NCBI GenBank assembly: GCA_002711965.1
Contig: PASM01000003.1
Span: 14,554-45,058 of the forward strand
Reading direction: 5' to 3'
Source of the DNA: Chloroflexota bacterium
GTDB lineage: Bacteria; Chloroflexota; Dehalococcoidia; UBA1151; TMED-70
Length of the DNA stretch: 30,505 nt
A program made the position numbers and the translations under genes. The notes under the pieces are model-generated. The model was not told the origin of the DNA and ran no database searches. It worked only from the letters and a program-made list of their open reading frames with translations. This document shows, piece after piece, positions 8,099 to 16,467 of this stretch. Position 1 is the first letter of the stretch. Every line of letters starts with the position of its first letter.

Positions 8099-10654
8099 TT
8101 GGCTGATGAACAAAAAATAAATATAAATGGTAAAAACTTAGATATAAAGTCTGGTCAAACTATTCTTCAAGTAGCAATGGATAACGATATTTATATCCCA
8201 TATCTTTGCTATTACCCAAGCATGAAGCCATATGGAGCATGCAGAGCTTGTTTAGTTGAAGTTGAGATGCCAAATGGAAGAAAAATGACAGTTGCTTCAT
8301 GTACTACTCCAGCAGGCGACTCTATGAAAGTAGAAAGTGAAAATGATTCTGTTAATGATCTTAGAAAAGGTGTTGTTGAGTTATTGATGAGTGAACATCC
8401 ACATGGTTGTCTTACTTGTCATAGGACTGAATTATGTGGGCCTCAAGACATCTGTCAAAGACATGTTGCAGTTACGGATAGATGCACCATATGTCCAAAA
8501 AATGAAAGATGTGAACTTAAAGATACTGCAAGATTTGTTCAGCTAGATATGACGATTCCTCTAAATTACAACAGAAGAGATTTACCTATTCATGTTGATG
8601 ACCCTTTTTACGATAGAGATTACAATTTGTGTATTGTTTGTGCTAGATGTGTTAGGGTTTGTGATGAAATCAGAATAGATTCAGCTCTGACTTTAGTTTC
8701 TAGATCTGGAGTTTCTTTGGTAGGAACATCAAATGGGACTTCATTACTAGAATCAGGATGTGAATTTTGTGGAGCATGTATTGATGTTTGCCCAACAGGA
8801 GCTTTAGTTGAAAGAAACTATAAATGGGAAAAATCTGACAAAGAATTCAATGCAACATGTTTTAACTGCTCTGGTGGGTGTGATGCACTGGTTGAAGTAA
8901 ATAAATCAGAGAAATTAGTTAGGTTCAAAGGAGATTTATCTTCTGAATCAACAAGAGGCCAACTATGTTACAAAGGAAAATTTGGATATGATTATCCGAA
9001 CTCAACATCAAGAATTAAGAAATCTTATATCAAAGAAGTTTATAAACACAAAACAATTGAAAATGATCAGGTTTTTTCTGAATTGAACTCAAAGCTATCT
9101 AATTTAGATTCAAATGAGATAGCAATAATATCCTCTCCTAGGGCATCTGTGGAAGATAATTTAGGAATATTGAATTTAGCAAAAAAAGTAAATACTAAGT
9201 ATGTTGCTAGTGCATATCTTAACAATATTCCTTATTATAAAACGTTATCAGAAAGGATAGGTTACCTATCTTCCTCTTCTAATATATGGAATCTAGAAAA
9301 GTCTGATTGCAATGTTGTTATTTCGTCAAACATTACAGAAGAAAACAATTTGATTTCTCTGCCAATTAAAAAAGCATCAAAAGAACAATCTAAACTTATT
9401 GTCATTGATCCACGTGAAATAGACTTAACTAGGTATGCAAAGCTTTGGTTAAAGCCTGTCCCCGGAACTGAAGGATTGATTGTAAATACTATTAGTAAAA
9501 TAATTTTTGACCAAAACCTTGAAAATAAAGATTTAGATTCAGACCAAGTAGATAATTTCAAGAAATTCATGTGGAATTTTGACCCAGTTAAAATTTCTAA
9601 CATAACTAAAGTCCCAGAAAAAAAATTATATGAAGCTGCAGAATTAATTTCTAAATCAAATAAAACTTCATTTACTTTTGGACAAGATACAATAAATGAT
9701 CTTGAAACAAATAATTATATTGATTCAATTTATAACTTAGCTGTAATAACTGATAATTTAGAAGGTGAAGGAAAAGGATTATATCCAACATTTAACGGTA
9801 TAGGATCTTCTTCTTTTTATCAAATATTTGAATCTAATAAACAACCATTCACAACTACTAAAGAAATATTAGAAAAGATAAATGATAAATCAATTAAAGC
9901 ATTGATTATATTTGGAGACGGAATTAATCCTGATCTTTTATTTGAAAACAAGTTAGATGAAATTTCAGAAAATTTAGAAGTAATGATTTATGCAAATCAC
10001 TTAAAAAATAAAGTTTTTGATAATGCTGATTTTGTTATTCCAACAAAAACTTATGCAGAGCAAGAATCAACAGTTATTAACTTAGCAGGGAAAATTAAAA
10101 ATGCTCCTAAGATGATACAACCAGTAAGTAATAATCTACTGTCTATATGGGAAATATCAGAAAAAATTTATAATGATAAAAAAATAGATATAGTAAATGC
10201 AAAAAATACATTTATATCAAAAATATCAGATGATAATTTAAGCATTAGTAAAAAACCATTATCTAATTTGATAAAATTTTCGGACCCTGAACTTGATCAA
10301 TATGAATCAAAATCCCTATATTATTTACCTGGAAGAATTTTGAATAGACCTGAAGAAATAACAGTAGAATCTGAAGAAGATATGAACAAAATTAAAACAC
10401 CAGTGAAATTAAGATTGCATCCTAATGATGCATCAGCGTACAATTTAAATGATTCAACAAAAATAACTTTGGAAGATGAAAATGGAAATATAATAATTTC
10501 TTCTGAGTTTTTAGCAGATGGTGAAATTGAAGGAATGATAACTTCAACTGATTATTTTGGAAGAATGGTTACTGATCTAGAATCTAGTAAGAATCCTGAT
10601 TTCTCTTCAATAGTCCCTCAGCTTGAATGTAAAAAAATAAAAATAAAAAAATAA
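8099..10654 (+). CDS. nuoG: NADH dehydrogenase subunit G-like iron-sulfur / molybdopterin-fold protein
   Basis: An 851-residue protein starting at TTG 8099, with no closer ATG. Visible cofactor sites in order: [2Fe-2S] with Cys37, 48, 51, 68; His-Cys3 [4Fe-4S] with His100, Cys104, 107, 113; an additional CTICPKNERC stretch (129-138); two ferredoxin [4Fe-4S] sets (Cys178/181/184/188 and 221/224/227/231); and the N7-type set Cys254, 257, 261, 290. The rest is a molybdopterin-oxidoreductase fold. The region equivalent to the Sec/Cys that binds Mo in formate dehydrogenase aligns by eye to AYLNNIPYY, with no Cys, Sec codon or catalytic His. It is therefore probably an electron-wire subunit as in complex I rather than a working formate dehydrogenase. 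Confidence 0.8.
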   Translation: MADEQKININGKNLDIKSGQTILQVAMDNDIYIPYLCYYPSMKPYGACRACLVEVEMPNGRKMTVASCTTPAGDSMKVESENDSVNDLRKGVVELLMSEHPHGCLTCHRTELCGPQDICQRHVAVTDRCTICPKNERCELKDTARFVQLDMTIPLNYNRRDLPIHVDDPFYDRDYNLCIVCARCVRVCDEIRIDSALTLVSRSGVSLVGTSNGTSLLESGCEFCGACIDVCPTGALVERNYKWEKSDKEFNATCFNCSGGCDALVEVNKSEKLVRFKGDLSSESTRGQLCYKGKFGYDYPNSTSRIKKSYIKEVYKHKTIENDQVFSELNSKLSNLDSNEIAIISSPRASVEDNLGILNLAKKVNTKYVASAYLNNIPYYKTLSERIGYLSSSSNIWNLEKSDCNVVISSNITEENNLISLPIKKASKEQSKLIVIDPREIDLTRYAKLWLKPVPGTEGLIVNTISKIIFDQNLENKDLDSDQVDNFKKFMWNFDPVKISNITKVPEKKLYEAAELISKSNKTSFTFGQDTINDLETNNYIDSIYNLAVITDNLEGEGKGLYPTFNGIGSSSFYQIFESNKQPFTTTKEILEKINDKSIKALIIFGDGINPDLLFENKLDEISENLEVMIYANHLKNKVFDNADFVIPTKTYAEQESTVINLAGKIKNAPKMIQPVSNNLLSIWEISEKIYNDKKIDIVNAKNTFISKISDDNLSISKKPLSNLIKFSDPELDQYESKSLYYLPGRILNRPEEITVESEEDMNKIKTPVKLRLHPNDASAYNLNDSTKITLEDENGNIIISSEFLADGEIEGMITSTDYFGRMVTDLESSKNPDFSSIVPQLECKKIKIKK

Positions 10655-10667
10655 TTGAGAGGATGAT

Positions 10668-10991
10668 ATGTCAAAGCCTATAAATGTAACAGAAGCAGAT
10701 TTTGAACAGTTAGTAGAAAATTCTGATATCCCCGTAATGGTTGACTTTTGGGCTGATTGGTGTGGACCTTGCAAAATGATTGCACCTACATTAGATCAAC
10801 TTGCAGAAGAGTATGATGGTAAAGTTTTATTTGCCAAAGTTGATGTTGATAGTAATCCAAACCTTTCAGTTAAGTTTTTTGTTAGGTCTATTCCAATGAA
10901 TGTTATTTTTAAAGACGGTAAGCCAGTTGATCAAATAATCGGAGCTGTTGGAAAACAACATTTTGAAGAAAAACTTAATTCTGTAGTATAA
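10668..10991 (+). CDS. Thioredoxin
   Basis: A 107-residue canonical thioredoxin with the active site WCGPC at 31-35 and the cis-proline at Pro76 in RSIPMN. The residue after that proline is Met rather than the common Thr. A GAGAGGATG ribosome site overlaps the spacer after nuoG, 13 bp downstream of its stop, so it is probably the last gene of the nuoEFG operon. It acts in the cytoplasm as a thiol-disulfide carrier. Its final codons and stop carry a promoter for the tRNA gene that follows. Confidence 0.92.
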   Translation: MSKPINVTEADFEQLVENSDIPVMVDFWADWCGPCKMIAPTLDQLAEEYDGKVLFAKVDVDSNPNLSVKFFVRSIPMNVIFKDGKPVDQIIGAVGKQHFEEKLNSVV

Positions 10992-10992
10992 A
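10963..10992 (+). promoter_or_regulatory. Promoter for tRNA-Sec, embedded in the end of the thioredoxin gene
   Basis: TTGAAG (10963-10968) and TATAAA (10987-10992) are separated by 18 bp. The -10 box includes the thioredoxin stop codon (TAA, 10989-10991). Initiation 7-10 bp downstream would fall almost exactly at the mature tRNA 5' end (11002), leaving little or no leader. Readthrough from the nuo operon is an alternative source of the transcript. Confidence 0.5.
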
Positions 10993-11001
10993 ACATTATA
11001 A

Positions 11002-11094
11002 GGGAGTGAGTATATTCTGGTGAATTTTCTAGTCTTCAAAACTATGATTGGTATTATTTATCAAGGAGGGTTCGATTCCCTTTCTCTCCCGCCA
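11002..11094 (+). tRNA. selC: tRNA-Sec (anticodon UCA)
   Basis: A 93-nt tRNA decoding UGA. The loop CTTCAAA (11034-11040) puts the anticodon TCA at 11036-11038. The acceptor stem has 8 positions (GGGAGTGA 11002-11009 with TCTCTCCC 11083-11090; one U-U mismatch) and stacks on a 5-bp T stem (GAGGG/CCCTT) with loop TTCGATT, the 8+5 arrangement of bacterial tRNA-Sec. The D arm is long with a 4-nt TGGT loop (11018-11021; five of six pairs). The variable arm TTGGTA/TATCAA (11048-11053, 11059-11064) forms six pairs. The discriminator is G and CCA is encoded. The anticodon stem has four good pairs plus a C-U mismatch. SelA, SelB and SelD are not in the window. Confidence 0.92.
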
Positions 11095-11105
11095 AGGAAA
11101 CTCTT

Positions 11106-11267
11106 ATGAATCTAAAAAATGACAAAATATCATACCCAGCATTAGTTTTAGTAATACTTTTTGCAGGAATAGTAGGCGCTAGTATTAACGGTTTATTCGG
11201 ATTAATATTATTTTTTATATTAGCTATTCCACTAGTATTTCTAGTAGACTCTTTTTTTGTTGAATAA
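11106..11267 (+). CDS. Small two-helix membrane protein downstream of tRNA-Sec (hypothetical)
   Basis: A 53-residue protein not matched to any family I know. It has a short polar N-terminus (MNLKNDKISY), then two hydrophobic segments (about 11-26 and 32-47) joined by a glycine-rich turn (GASINGLFG), and an acidic end. A Shine-Dalgarno AAGGA (11095-11099) starts at the base directly after the tRNA CCA, 6 bp before the ATG, so the two are almost certainly on one transcript and the ORF is probably real. Its stop codon abuts the stop codon of the convergent lhgO gene with no spacer. The function is unknown; it is probably an inner-membrane hairpin. Confidence 0.6.
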   Translation: MNLKNDKISYPALVLVILFAGIVGASINGLFGLILFFILAIPLVFLVDSFFVE

Positions 11268-12479
11268 TTATATTCCTAATTCTTTTACAGCAAGATTACT
11301 AATATATTTTCCAATAACTAATGAAGATGTTGCTCCAGGTGAAGGAGCATTTAAGACATGTATAGCATTTTCAGAACCTTCAATTTTAAAATCATCAATT
11401 AATGAACCGTCAGGTGCAACAGCTTGAGCCCTCACTCCAGATCCTCCTACATCAAGATCAGAACTATTCACTTCTGGAATTAATTCTCTTAAGCTTTTAA
11501 CAAAAACAGATTTTCTAAGTGATCTGTTAATTTCCCATATTCCTGTTTTCCAATCATTTTTTAAAAGATTCCAAAAACCACTATATGTAAAAGTTTCTAA
11601 TGTATCACGTAATGATATATCTCTTTTTCTATATCCTTCTCTTTTTGTTGCCAAAACTGCGTTAGGGCCAGCTTCAACAAAGCCTTTCATAGTTTGAGTA
11701 AAATGAACTCCAAGAAAAGGTAATTCTGGATTTGGAACAGGATAAATCAATCCTTTAACAAGATGTTCTTTAGATTTTTTCAAAGTGTAATATTCACCTC
11801 TAAAAGGAATTATTTTCAAATCAGTTTTCATGCCAAACATTTTAGCTATTCTATCTGAATGTAAGCCAGCACAATTTATCACTTTTTTAGTCTCAATATC
11901 ACCTTTGTTAGTTTTTATAATTAATTTACCATTTGACTCTTCTGATCCTAATACTTCAGTATCTAAAAATACTTCTCCACCATTGTGTCTAAATTGATCA
12001 GCGTACACTTCAGTAACTTTTATATAGTCTACAATTCCTGTTTTTGGTGCATGCAATGCCTTAATTGCTTTTACATGAGGCTCAATTTCTTTCATTTCGT
12101 CTTGAGATACTACTTTTAACCCTTCAACTTTATTTTCTGTTCCTCTCTCATAAAGATTATCTATTTTATCCAAATCTGATTCTTTGGTAGCAACTATTAA
12201 TTTACCACAAGTCCAAACAGGTATTTCGTTTTTTTCACAAAATTCAGTCATAGTTTTTCTGCCTTCAACACAAAACTGAGCCTTGAATGATCCTGGTTTA
12301 TAATATATTCCGGAATGAATCACTCCAGAGTTATGACCAGATTGTTGCGAAGCTACAGAAGAACTCTTTTCTAAAACTATAATATTTATATTTTTTTTAG
12401 TTCTCAATATTTCATTAGCTGTTGCTAAACCAATGATTCCACCACCTATTATCACTAAATCTACATTCTCTTTTAACAT
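11268..12479 (-). CDS. lhgO: L-2-hydroxyglutarate oxidase (LhgO/L2HGDH family)
   Basis: A 403-residue FAD protein of the DAO superfamily. The FAD-binding GGGIIG lies at residues 12-17. SGVIHSGIYYKPGS (about 51-64) is characteristic of L-2-hydroxyglutarate dehydrogenases/oxidases, and a C-terminal glycine-rich segment (NAPSPGATSSL) closes the FAD site. It should oxidise L-2-hydroxyglutarate to 2-oxoglutarate, passing electrons to oxygen or the quinone pool. It is the last gene of the operon running from 17940, 8 bp after the glycerate kinase. It may share a 2-hydroxyacid clean-up role with that kinase, which is an inference. Confidence 0.85.
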   Translation of the reverse strand: MLKENVDLVIIGGGIIGLATANEILRTKKNINIIVLEKSSSVASQQSGHNSGVIHSGIYYKPGSFKAQFCVEGRKTMTEFCEKNEIPVWTCGKLIVATKESDLDKIDNLYERGTENKVEGLKVVSQDEMKEIEPHVKAIKALHAPKTGIVDYIKVTEVYADQFRHNGGEVFLDTEVLGSEESNGKLIIKTNKGDIETKKVINCAGLHSDRIAKMFGMKTDLKIIPFRGEYYTLKKSKEHLVKGLIYPVPNPELPFLGVHFTQTMKGFVEAGPNAVLATKREGYRKRDISLRDTLETFTYSGFWNLLKNDWKTGIWEINRSLRKSVFVKSLRELIPEVNSSDLDVGGSGVRAQAVAPDGSLIDDFKIEGSENAIHVLNAPSPGATSSLVIGKYISNLAVKELGI

Positions 12480-12487
12480 AACTACTC

Positions 12488-13624
12488 CTAGATTAAAACT
12501 GATCTTATAATTTCTTCAGAAGACTTAATTATTAAGTCATAAGCATTATCAATAGCATATTTTAAGTCTGTTGGTCCAGAGACAATGCTAAAAAATGAGG
12601 TTATACCTAATTCTCTTGAATCTTTATATCCATCTCCAATAGATCCTGATAAACATATAACAGGAATCCCAAGTTTTTTTGCTCTCATAGCTACAGCTAC
12701 TGGAGATTTATTGAATTGTGTAGATTTATCTGTACTTCCTTCACCAACAATTACTAAGTCTACACCTTCTAAATGCTTTTCATATTCTAAAGAATCTAAA
12801 ACTATATTAGCTCCTATAGACAATTCAGCATTAGTAAATGCCATCAATCCTGCCCCTAAACCTCCTGCTGCTCCAGATCCTGGAACATTTAAAATATCTT
12901 TTCCTAGATGGTCTTTTATTAGGTTTGCCCAATGCAATAAATTTTCATCAAGAAACTTAATCTCAGAAGGTGAAGCACCTTTTTGAGGTCCAAAAATCGC
13001 AGATGCTCCTTCTTCACCACAAAGTGGATTAGTTACATCACATGCAACTTTTACAGATATGTTCTGAATTCTGTTATCAAAATTTGTCATATCAATTTTA
13101 GTTATTTGATTTAAATTTTTCCCACAAGGTTCTATTAGGTTATTATTTTCATCAAGAAGCTTTGCCCCTAAAGCAGAAATAAATCCAGCTCCTCCATCAT
13201 TAGTAGCACTCCCTCCAATACCTACTATAAAATTAGATATCCCATTATCAAGTGCTTTTTTAAATAATTCACCTGTCCCGTAAGTGGAAGTTAGTGTTGC
13301 CGATTTTTCTTTATCTTTTAATAGAGCCAACCCAGATGCCTTTGCCATTTCTATAACTGCACTGTTATCGTCACCTAATTTCCCCCATACTGAGCTAATT
13401 TTTCTTCCTAAGGGGTCACTAACAGTTTCTTCGACAATTTCACCACCAGTAACGTCAACCATAGTCTGTAAAGTTCCGTCTCCTCCATCAGCGACGGGAA
13501 CTAATACAGTTTCTATGCTCGAATCAATATTATTAATTCCAACTTGTATTGCTTTTGCAACTTCAAGTCCTGTTAAACTTTCCTTAAATTCTTGTGGAGA
13601 TATTAGTATTTTTCGTATATTCAT
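12488..13624 (-). CDS. glxK: Glycerate kinase
   Basis: A 378-residue glycerate kinase of the GlxK/GarK family (glycerate 2-kinase type I). Recognisable blocks are SPQEFKESLTG near residues 9-19, PVADGGDGT at 43-51, a GIGGSATNDGGAG block in the middle, and GxGAAGGLG-like glycine-rich sequence further on. It phosphorylates D-glycerate with ATP to 2-phosphoglycerate, feeding photorespiratory-type or allantoin/glyoxylate-derived carbon into glycolysis. It begins 4 bp after gmk and ends 8 bp before lhgO, so it is co-transcribed with both. The length is normal for the family. Confidence 0.9.
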   Translation of the reverse strand: MNIRKILISPQEFKESLTGLEVAKAIQVGINNIDSSIETVLVPVADGGDGTLQTMVDVTGGEIVEETVSDPLGRKISSVWGKLGDDNSAVIEMAKASGLALLKDKEKSATLTSTYGTGELFKKALDNGISNFIVGIGGSATNDGGAGFISALGAKLLDENNNLIEPCGKNLNQITKIDMTNFDNRIQNISVKVACDVTNPLCGEEGASAIFGPQKGASPSEIKFLDENLLHWANLIKDHLGKDILNVPGSGAAGGLGAGLMAFTNAELSIGANIVLDSLEYEKHLEGVDLVIVGEGSTDKSTQFNKSPVAVAMRAKKLGIPVICLSGSIGDGYKDSRELGITSFFSIVSGPTDLKYAIDNAYDLIIKSSEEIIRSVLI

Positions 13625-13628
13625 ATAT

Positions 13629-14198
13629 TTATAAATTTTTATTAATTATATCTTTTACAGTATCAATAACATACTCAATATTACCCTCTGGATTAGTAAT
13701 AACATAATCAAAATTCCTAGATAATAATATTTCTTTCTCAGCTGTATCTAATCTTCTTTTAATCTCTTCCTCTGAATTTTCTCCTCTATCTCTTAGATGT
13801 TTATTTATAAAATCTAAATTTTCAGGTTTAATAAAAATTAAAACAATATTAGGCATTATTTCTTTTATTTTCTGAGCACCTTGAACATCAACTCTTAATA
13901 TAATTGATTTACCCTCACTTAAAGGTTTTTCAATTTGCGATTTTGGAACACCATAAAAATTTTTATATACTTTTGACCATTCAATGAGTTCATCGTTATC
14001 AATCATTAATTGAAATTTTTCTTCTGAAATAAAAAAATGGTTAACTCCGTCTTTCTCGTCAGATCTTTTTTTTCTTGTAACAGCTGTTATAACAAAATGA
14101 AAATTTTCATATGATTTTCTTATTTCATCAATAATGGAATCTTTTCCTACTCCTGAAGGTCCGGAAATTAAGAATATTTGTGGACTATTATTTGACAA
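13629..14198 (-). CDS. gmk: Guanylate kinase
   Basis: A 189-residue P-loop kinase converting GMP and ATP to GDP and ADP. The Walker A is GPSGVGKDS (13-21). The GMP-binding region reads VTRKKRSDEKDGVNHFF, a slightly diverged form of the usual TTRxPRxGExxGxxYxF block. Tyr in NFYGVPKSQIE and the Asp in RVDVQGAQ fit the family. The aroA-gmk junction has a 1-bp gap, so translation is probably coupled. In many bacteria cytidylate kinase follows aroA; here the nucleotide kinase is clearly a guanylate kinase. Confidence 0.9.
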   Translation of the reverse strand: MSNNSPQIFLISGPSGVGKDSIIDEIRKSYENFHFVITAVTRKKRSDEKDGVNHFFISEEKFQLMIDNDELIEWSKVYKNFYGVPKSQIEKPLSEGKSIILRVDVQGAQKIKEIMPNIVLIFIKPENLDFINKHLRDRGENSEEEIKRRLDTAEKEILLSRNFDYVITNPEGNIEYVIDTVKDIINKNL

Positions 14199-14199
14199 A

Positions 14200-15480
14200 T
14201 CAATCCTCTAAATTGTTTAAGTATTCCCAAAAACCAGGATATGAAACATTAGATGCTTCAGGATTTGTAACTATTATGTCGTTTTTAGAGACTAAACTTG
14301 CAATTCCTAATGTCATTGCTAATCTATGATCACCGTTAGAAGAAAAATTTCCTCCATTAATGGTTTGATTCCCAGTTATAATCATTCCATCTTGTAGTTC
14401 TTCAACAATAGCTCCAGCTTTTTTCATCCAGTTTACAGTAAGAGATATCCTATCAGATTCTTTATATCTTAGTTCTTCAGCATCAATAATTTTGGTTTGA
14501 CCTTCTGCAAATACAGCAGCTAAAGCAATTATCGGAATTTCATCTATCAATAAAGGTATTTCACTACCTGAAATTTCTGTAGATTTCAAGGAAGAGGTCT
14601 TAACAAAAATATCACATGCAGGTTCTCCAGAGTAATCTTTTTCATTAAAGAATTCTATAGAAGCTCCCATTCTCTCTAAAACACTGATAATTCCAGATCG
14701 AGTTTTATTAATACCTACATTTCTGATTGTTAATTCTGCATCATTATGTATGCAAGCTGCCACTAGCCAAAAAGAAGCACTTGATATATCTCCCGGAACA
14801 ATTATATCTCTTGATTCAATTTCAGAAGGATTAACTGTAATTTCAAGGCCATTCGTAATAATATCTGCTCCCATATTTCTTAAAAGCCTCTCAGTATGAT
14901 CTCTAGAAGTAGCTTTTTCTTTTATTTTGATTCCATTTTCAGATCTTAATCCTGCTAAAATCAATGAGCTTTTTAACTGAGCACTTGCTACTGGCAAAGA
15001 ATAATCGATTCTTTTAAGGTTCCCTCCTTTGAAATGAATAGGAGCATTATCATTATTATTATTTGCAGAAATATTAGCACCCATCATATTTAATGGCTTG
15101 ATTATTCGATTCATTGGACGTTTTCTTATTGATGAATCACCGTCTAAAGTACAATCAAAATTTCTTCCTGCAAGTATTCCAGACATAAGTCTAATTGTTG
15201 TTCCTGAATTTCCAACATCTAATATTTTGTCAGGTTTTGATAACGAATTTATGCCTTTTCCATAAGTTGTAACATTATTATCTGAAACTTCAATTTTAAC
15301 TCCTAAATCTCTAAGAACTGAAATAGTGGACAAGCAATCTTCACCCATTAGAAAATTAGATATGTTAGCTTTTCCATCTGCAAGAGAATTAAACATTACA
15401 GCTCTATGTGATAAAGATTTATCTGGAGGAATAGTAATATCTCCCCTTAATGATTCTTTGCTAGATAATGAATATTCCAT
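14200..15480 (-). CDS. aroA: 3-phosphoshikimate 1-carboxyvinyltransferase (EPSP synthase)
   Basis: A 426-residue EPSP synthase, the sixth shikimate-pathway step, joining shikimate-3-phosphate and PEP. Motifs: DKSLSHRA (20-27), the PEP-binding GNSGTTIRLMSG block, DGDSSIRKRPM, DHTERLLRNMGA, and RYKESDR with Glu341 and Asp343; GDHRLAMTLG lies near the C-terminus. The PEP-loop sequence has Gly in the GNSGT position as in standard enzymes. It starts 3 bp after the tyrA-like gene and ends 1 bp before gmk, in the middle of a tightly coupled operon. Confidence 0.93.
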   Translation of the reverse strand: MEYSLSSKESLRGDITIPPDKSLSHRAVMFNSLADGKANISNFLMGEDCLSTISVLRDLGVKIEVSDNNVTTYGKGINSLSKPDKILDVGNSGTTIRLMSGILAGRNFDCTLDGDSSIRKRPMNRIIKPLNMMGANISANNNNDNAPIHFKGGNLKRIDYSLPVASAQLKSSLILAGLRSENGIKIKEKATSRDHTERLLRNMGADIITNGLEITVNPSEIESRDIIVPGDISSASFWLVAACIHNDAELTIRNVGINKTRSGIISVLERMGASIEFFNEKDYSGEPACDIFVKTSSLKSTEISGSEIPLLIDEIPIIALAAVFAEGQTKIIDAEELRYKESDRISLTVNWMKKAGAIVEELQDGMIITGNQTINGGNFSSNGDHRLAMTLGIASLVSKNDIIVTNPEASNVSYPGFWEYLNNLED

Positions 15481-15483
15481 AAA

Positions 15484-16467
15484 TCAAATCCTTTTTTCAA
15501 ATCCATATTTATCTTTATCAATCTCTTTTGATTTTGTAAAAAATCTAGCTGCTCTAGATCCTATAAATAAAGATAATATATTTTCAGAAGATGAAGGGAT
15601 AATATTTTCACCAGAATCTAAGCTTGGATCTATATTATTAGTTATTTTCAATCTATCTTCCCATGTCTTCTTGACTAATTCTGCAATTTCAGCTTCTGAG
15701 TTTTTTTCTAAAAGCTTCTGAAATTCAACTAAGTCATTTATGTATAATTTTATCCATTCAAGTAGCAAGTCATTGTTAGTTGATATGGAAGAAAATATTT
15801 TAACAGGGTCGTTATCAAGAGGCTTTGAAAATAATTTAAATTCATCATTATTAAAATATTTGTATAATTCTTTCCATGAAGAGCTATTTGATAAATTAAG
15901 TAGATTTGAAGTCAAAATCATAGGCATAGTTTCTGTCAATGCAATAAAACTATCGTGTTCAGAAAGATCAAGGTTTATTACTAATCCTTGCATTTCTTGT
16001 ACAAAAGTATTAGCTAAGTCAGTAACTTGAGAATTTGTATTTTTATATGAGACAACACCCCAATTATTATTAAGGATTGAATCATGATTAATAAAAGGGT
16101 AAAGGCCTATAATTTGATTATTTGGCAATAATTCATTAGACCACTCATTTATTGCTCTTTTTGAAGAACAGATGTCAAAAATCAAAGTCTTTTCATTTAT
16201 TACATTCTGTAATGATTCAAATATCTCATAGGTTGATGATGTTGGAGTTGAAATAATCAATAAATCACAGTCATCAATAGAATCAATATAACTTTTCATT
16301 TCTTTCGTAATAACCTTAGATTGATTTGCTATACTTGATTTTTCTCTATTGATATCAAACCCATGAACACTAATATTATTATTCTGCTCTACAAGTTTTT
16401 GAGCTATATTGTAACCTATATTTCCTAATCCAAATATTGATATTTTTTTATTGTCAAATTTTCCCAT
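15484..16467 (-). CDS. Divergent prephenate/arogenate dehydrogenase-like protein
   Basis: A 327-residue protein with an N-terminal Rossmann fold (FGLGNIG, 12-18) and the overall TyrA layout: STPTSSTYEIF after the fourth strand, FDICSSKRAI at 97-106, then a helical dimerisation domain. It sits directly upstream of aroA, the expected position for tyrA. However, the conserved HPMAG-type histidine region reads YPFIN (123-127), and the second conserved SHLPH region reads TETMPM (178-183), so both histidines are missing. It may be a diverged TyrA using other residues, an enzyme for another substrate, or a non-catalytic paralogue. It overlaps the upstream gene by 14 bp. Confidence 0.65.
   Translation of the reverse strand: MGKFDNKKISIFGLGNIGYNIAQKLVEQNNNISVHGFDINREKSSIANQSKVITKEMKSYIDSIDDCDLLIISTPTSSTYEIFESLQNVINEKTLIFDICSSKRAINEWSNELLPNNQIIGLYPFINHDSILNNNWGVVSYKNTNSQVTDLANTFVQEMQGLVINLDLSEHDSFIALTETMPMILTSNLLNLSNSSSWKELYKYFNNDEFKLFSKPLDNDPVKIFSSISTNNDLLLEWIKLYINDLVEFQKLLEKNSEAEIAELVKKTWEDRLKITNNIDPSLDSGENIIPSSSENILSLFIGSRAARFFTKSKEIDKDKYGFEKRI

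Noticed and set aside
8099..10654. Selenocysteine-containing formate dehydrogenase alpha subunit, tempting beside a tRNA-Sec
   Set aside because: The frame has no internal TGA, and the aligned Mo-ligand position is neither Sec nor Cys.
11002..11094. tRNA-Ser instead of tRNA-Sec
   Set aside because: The long variable arm fits both, but the anticodon is TCA (not TGA), the acceptor/T domain is 8+5, the D loop has only 4 nt, and the whole layout follows known selC genes.
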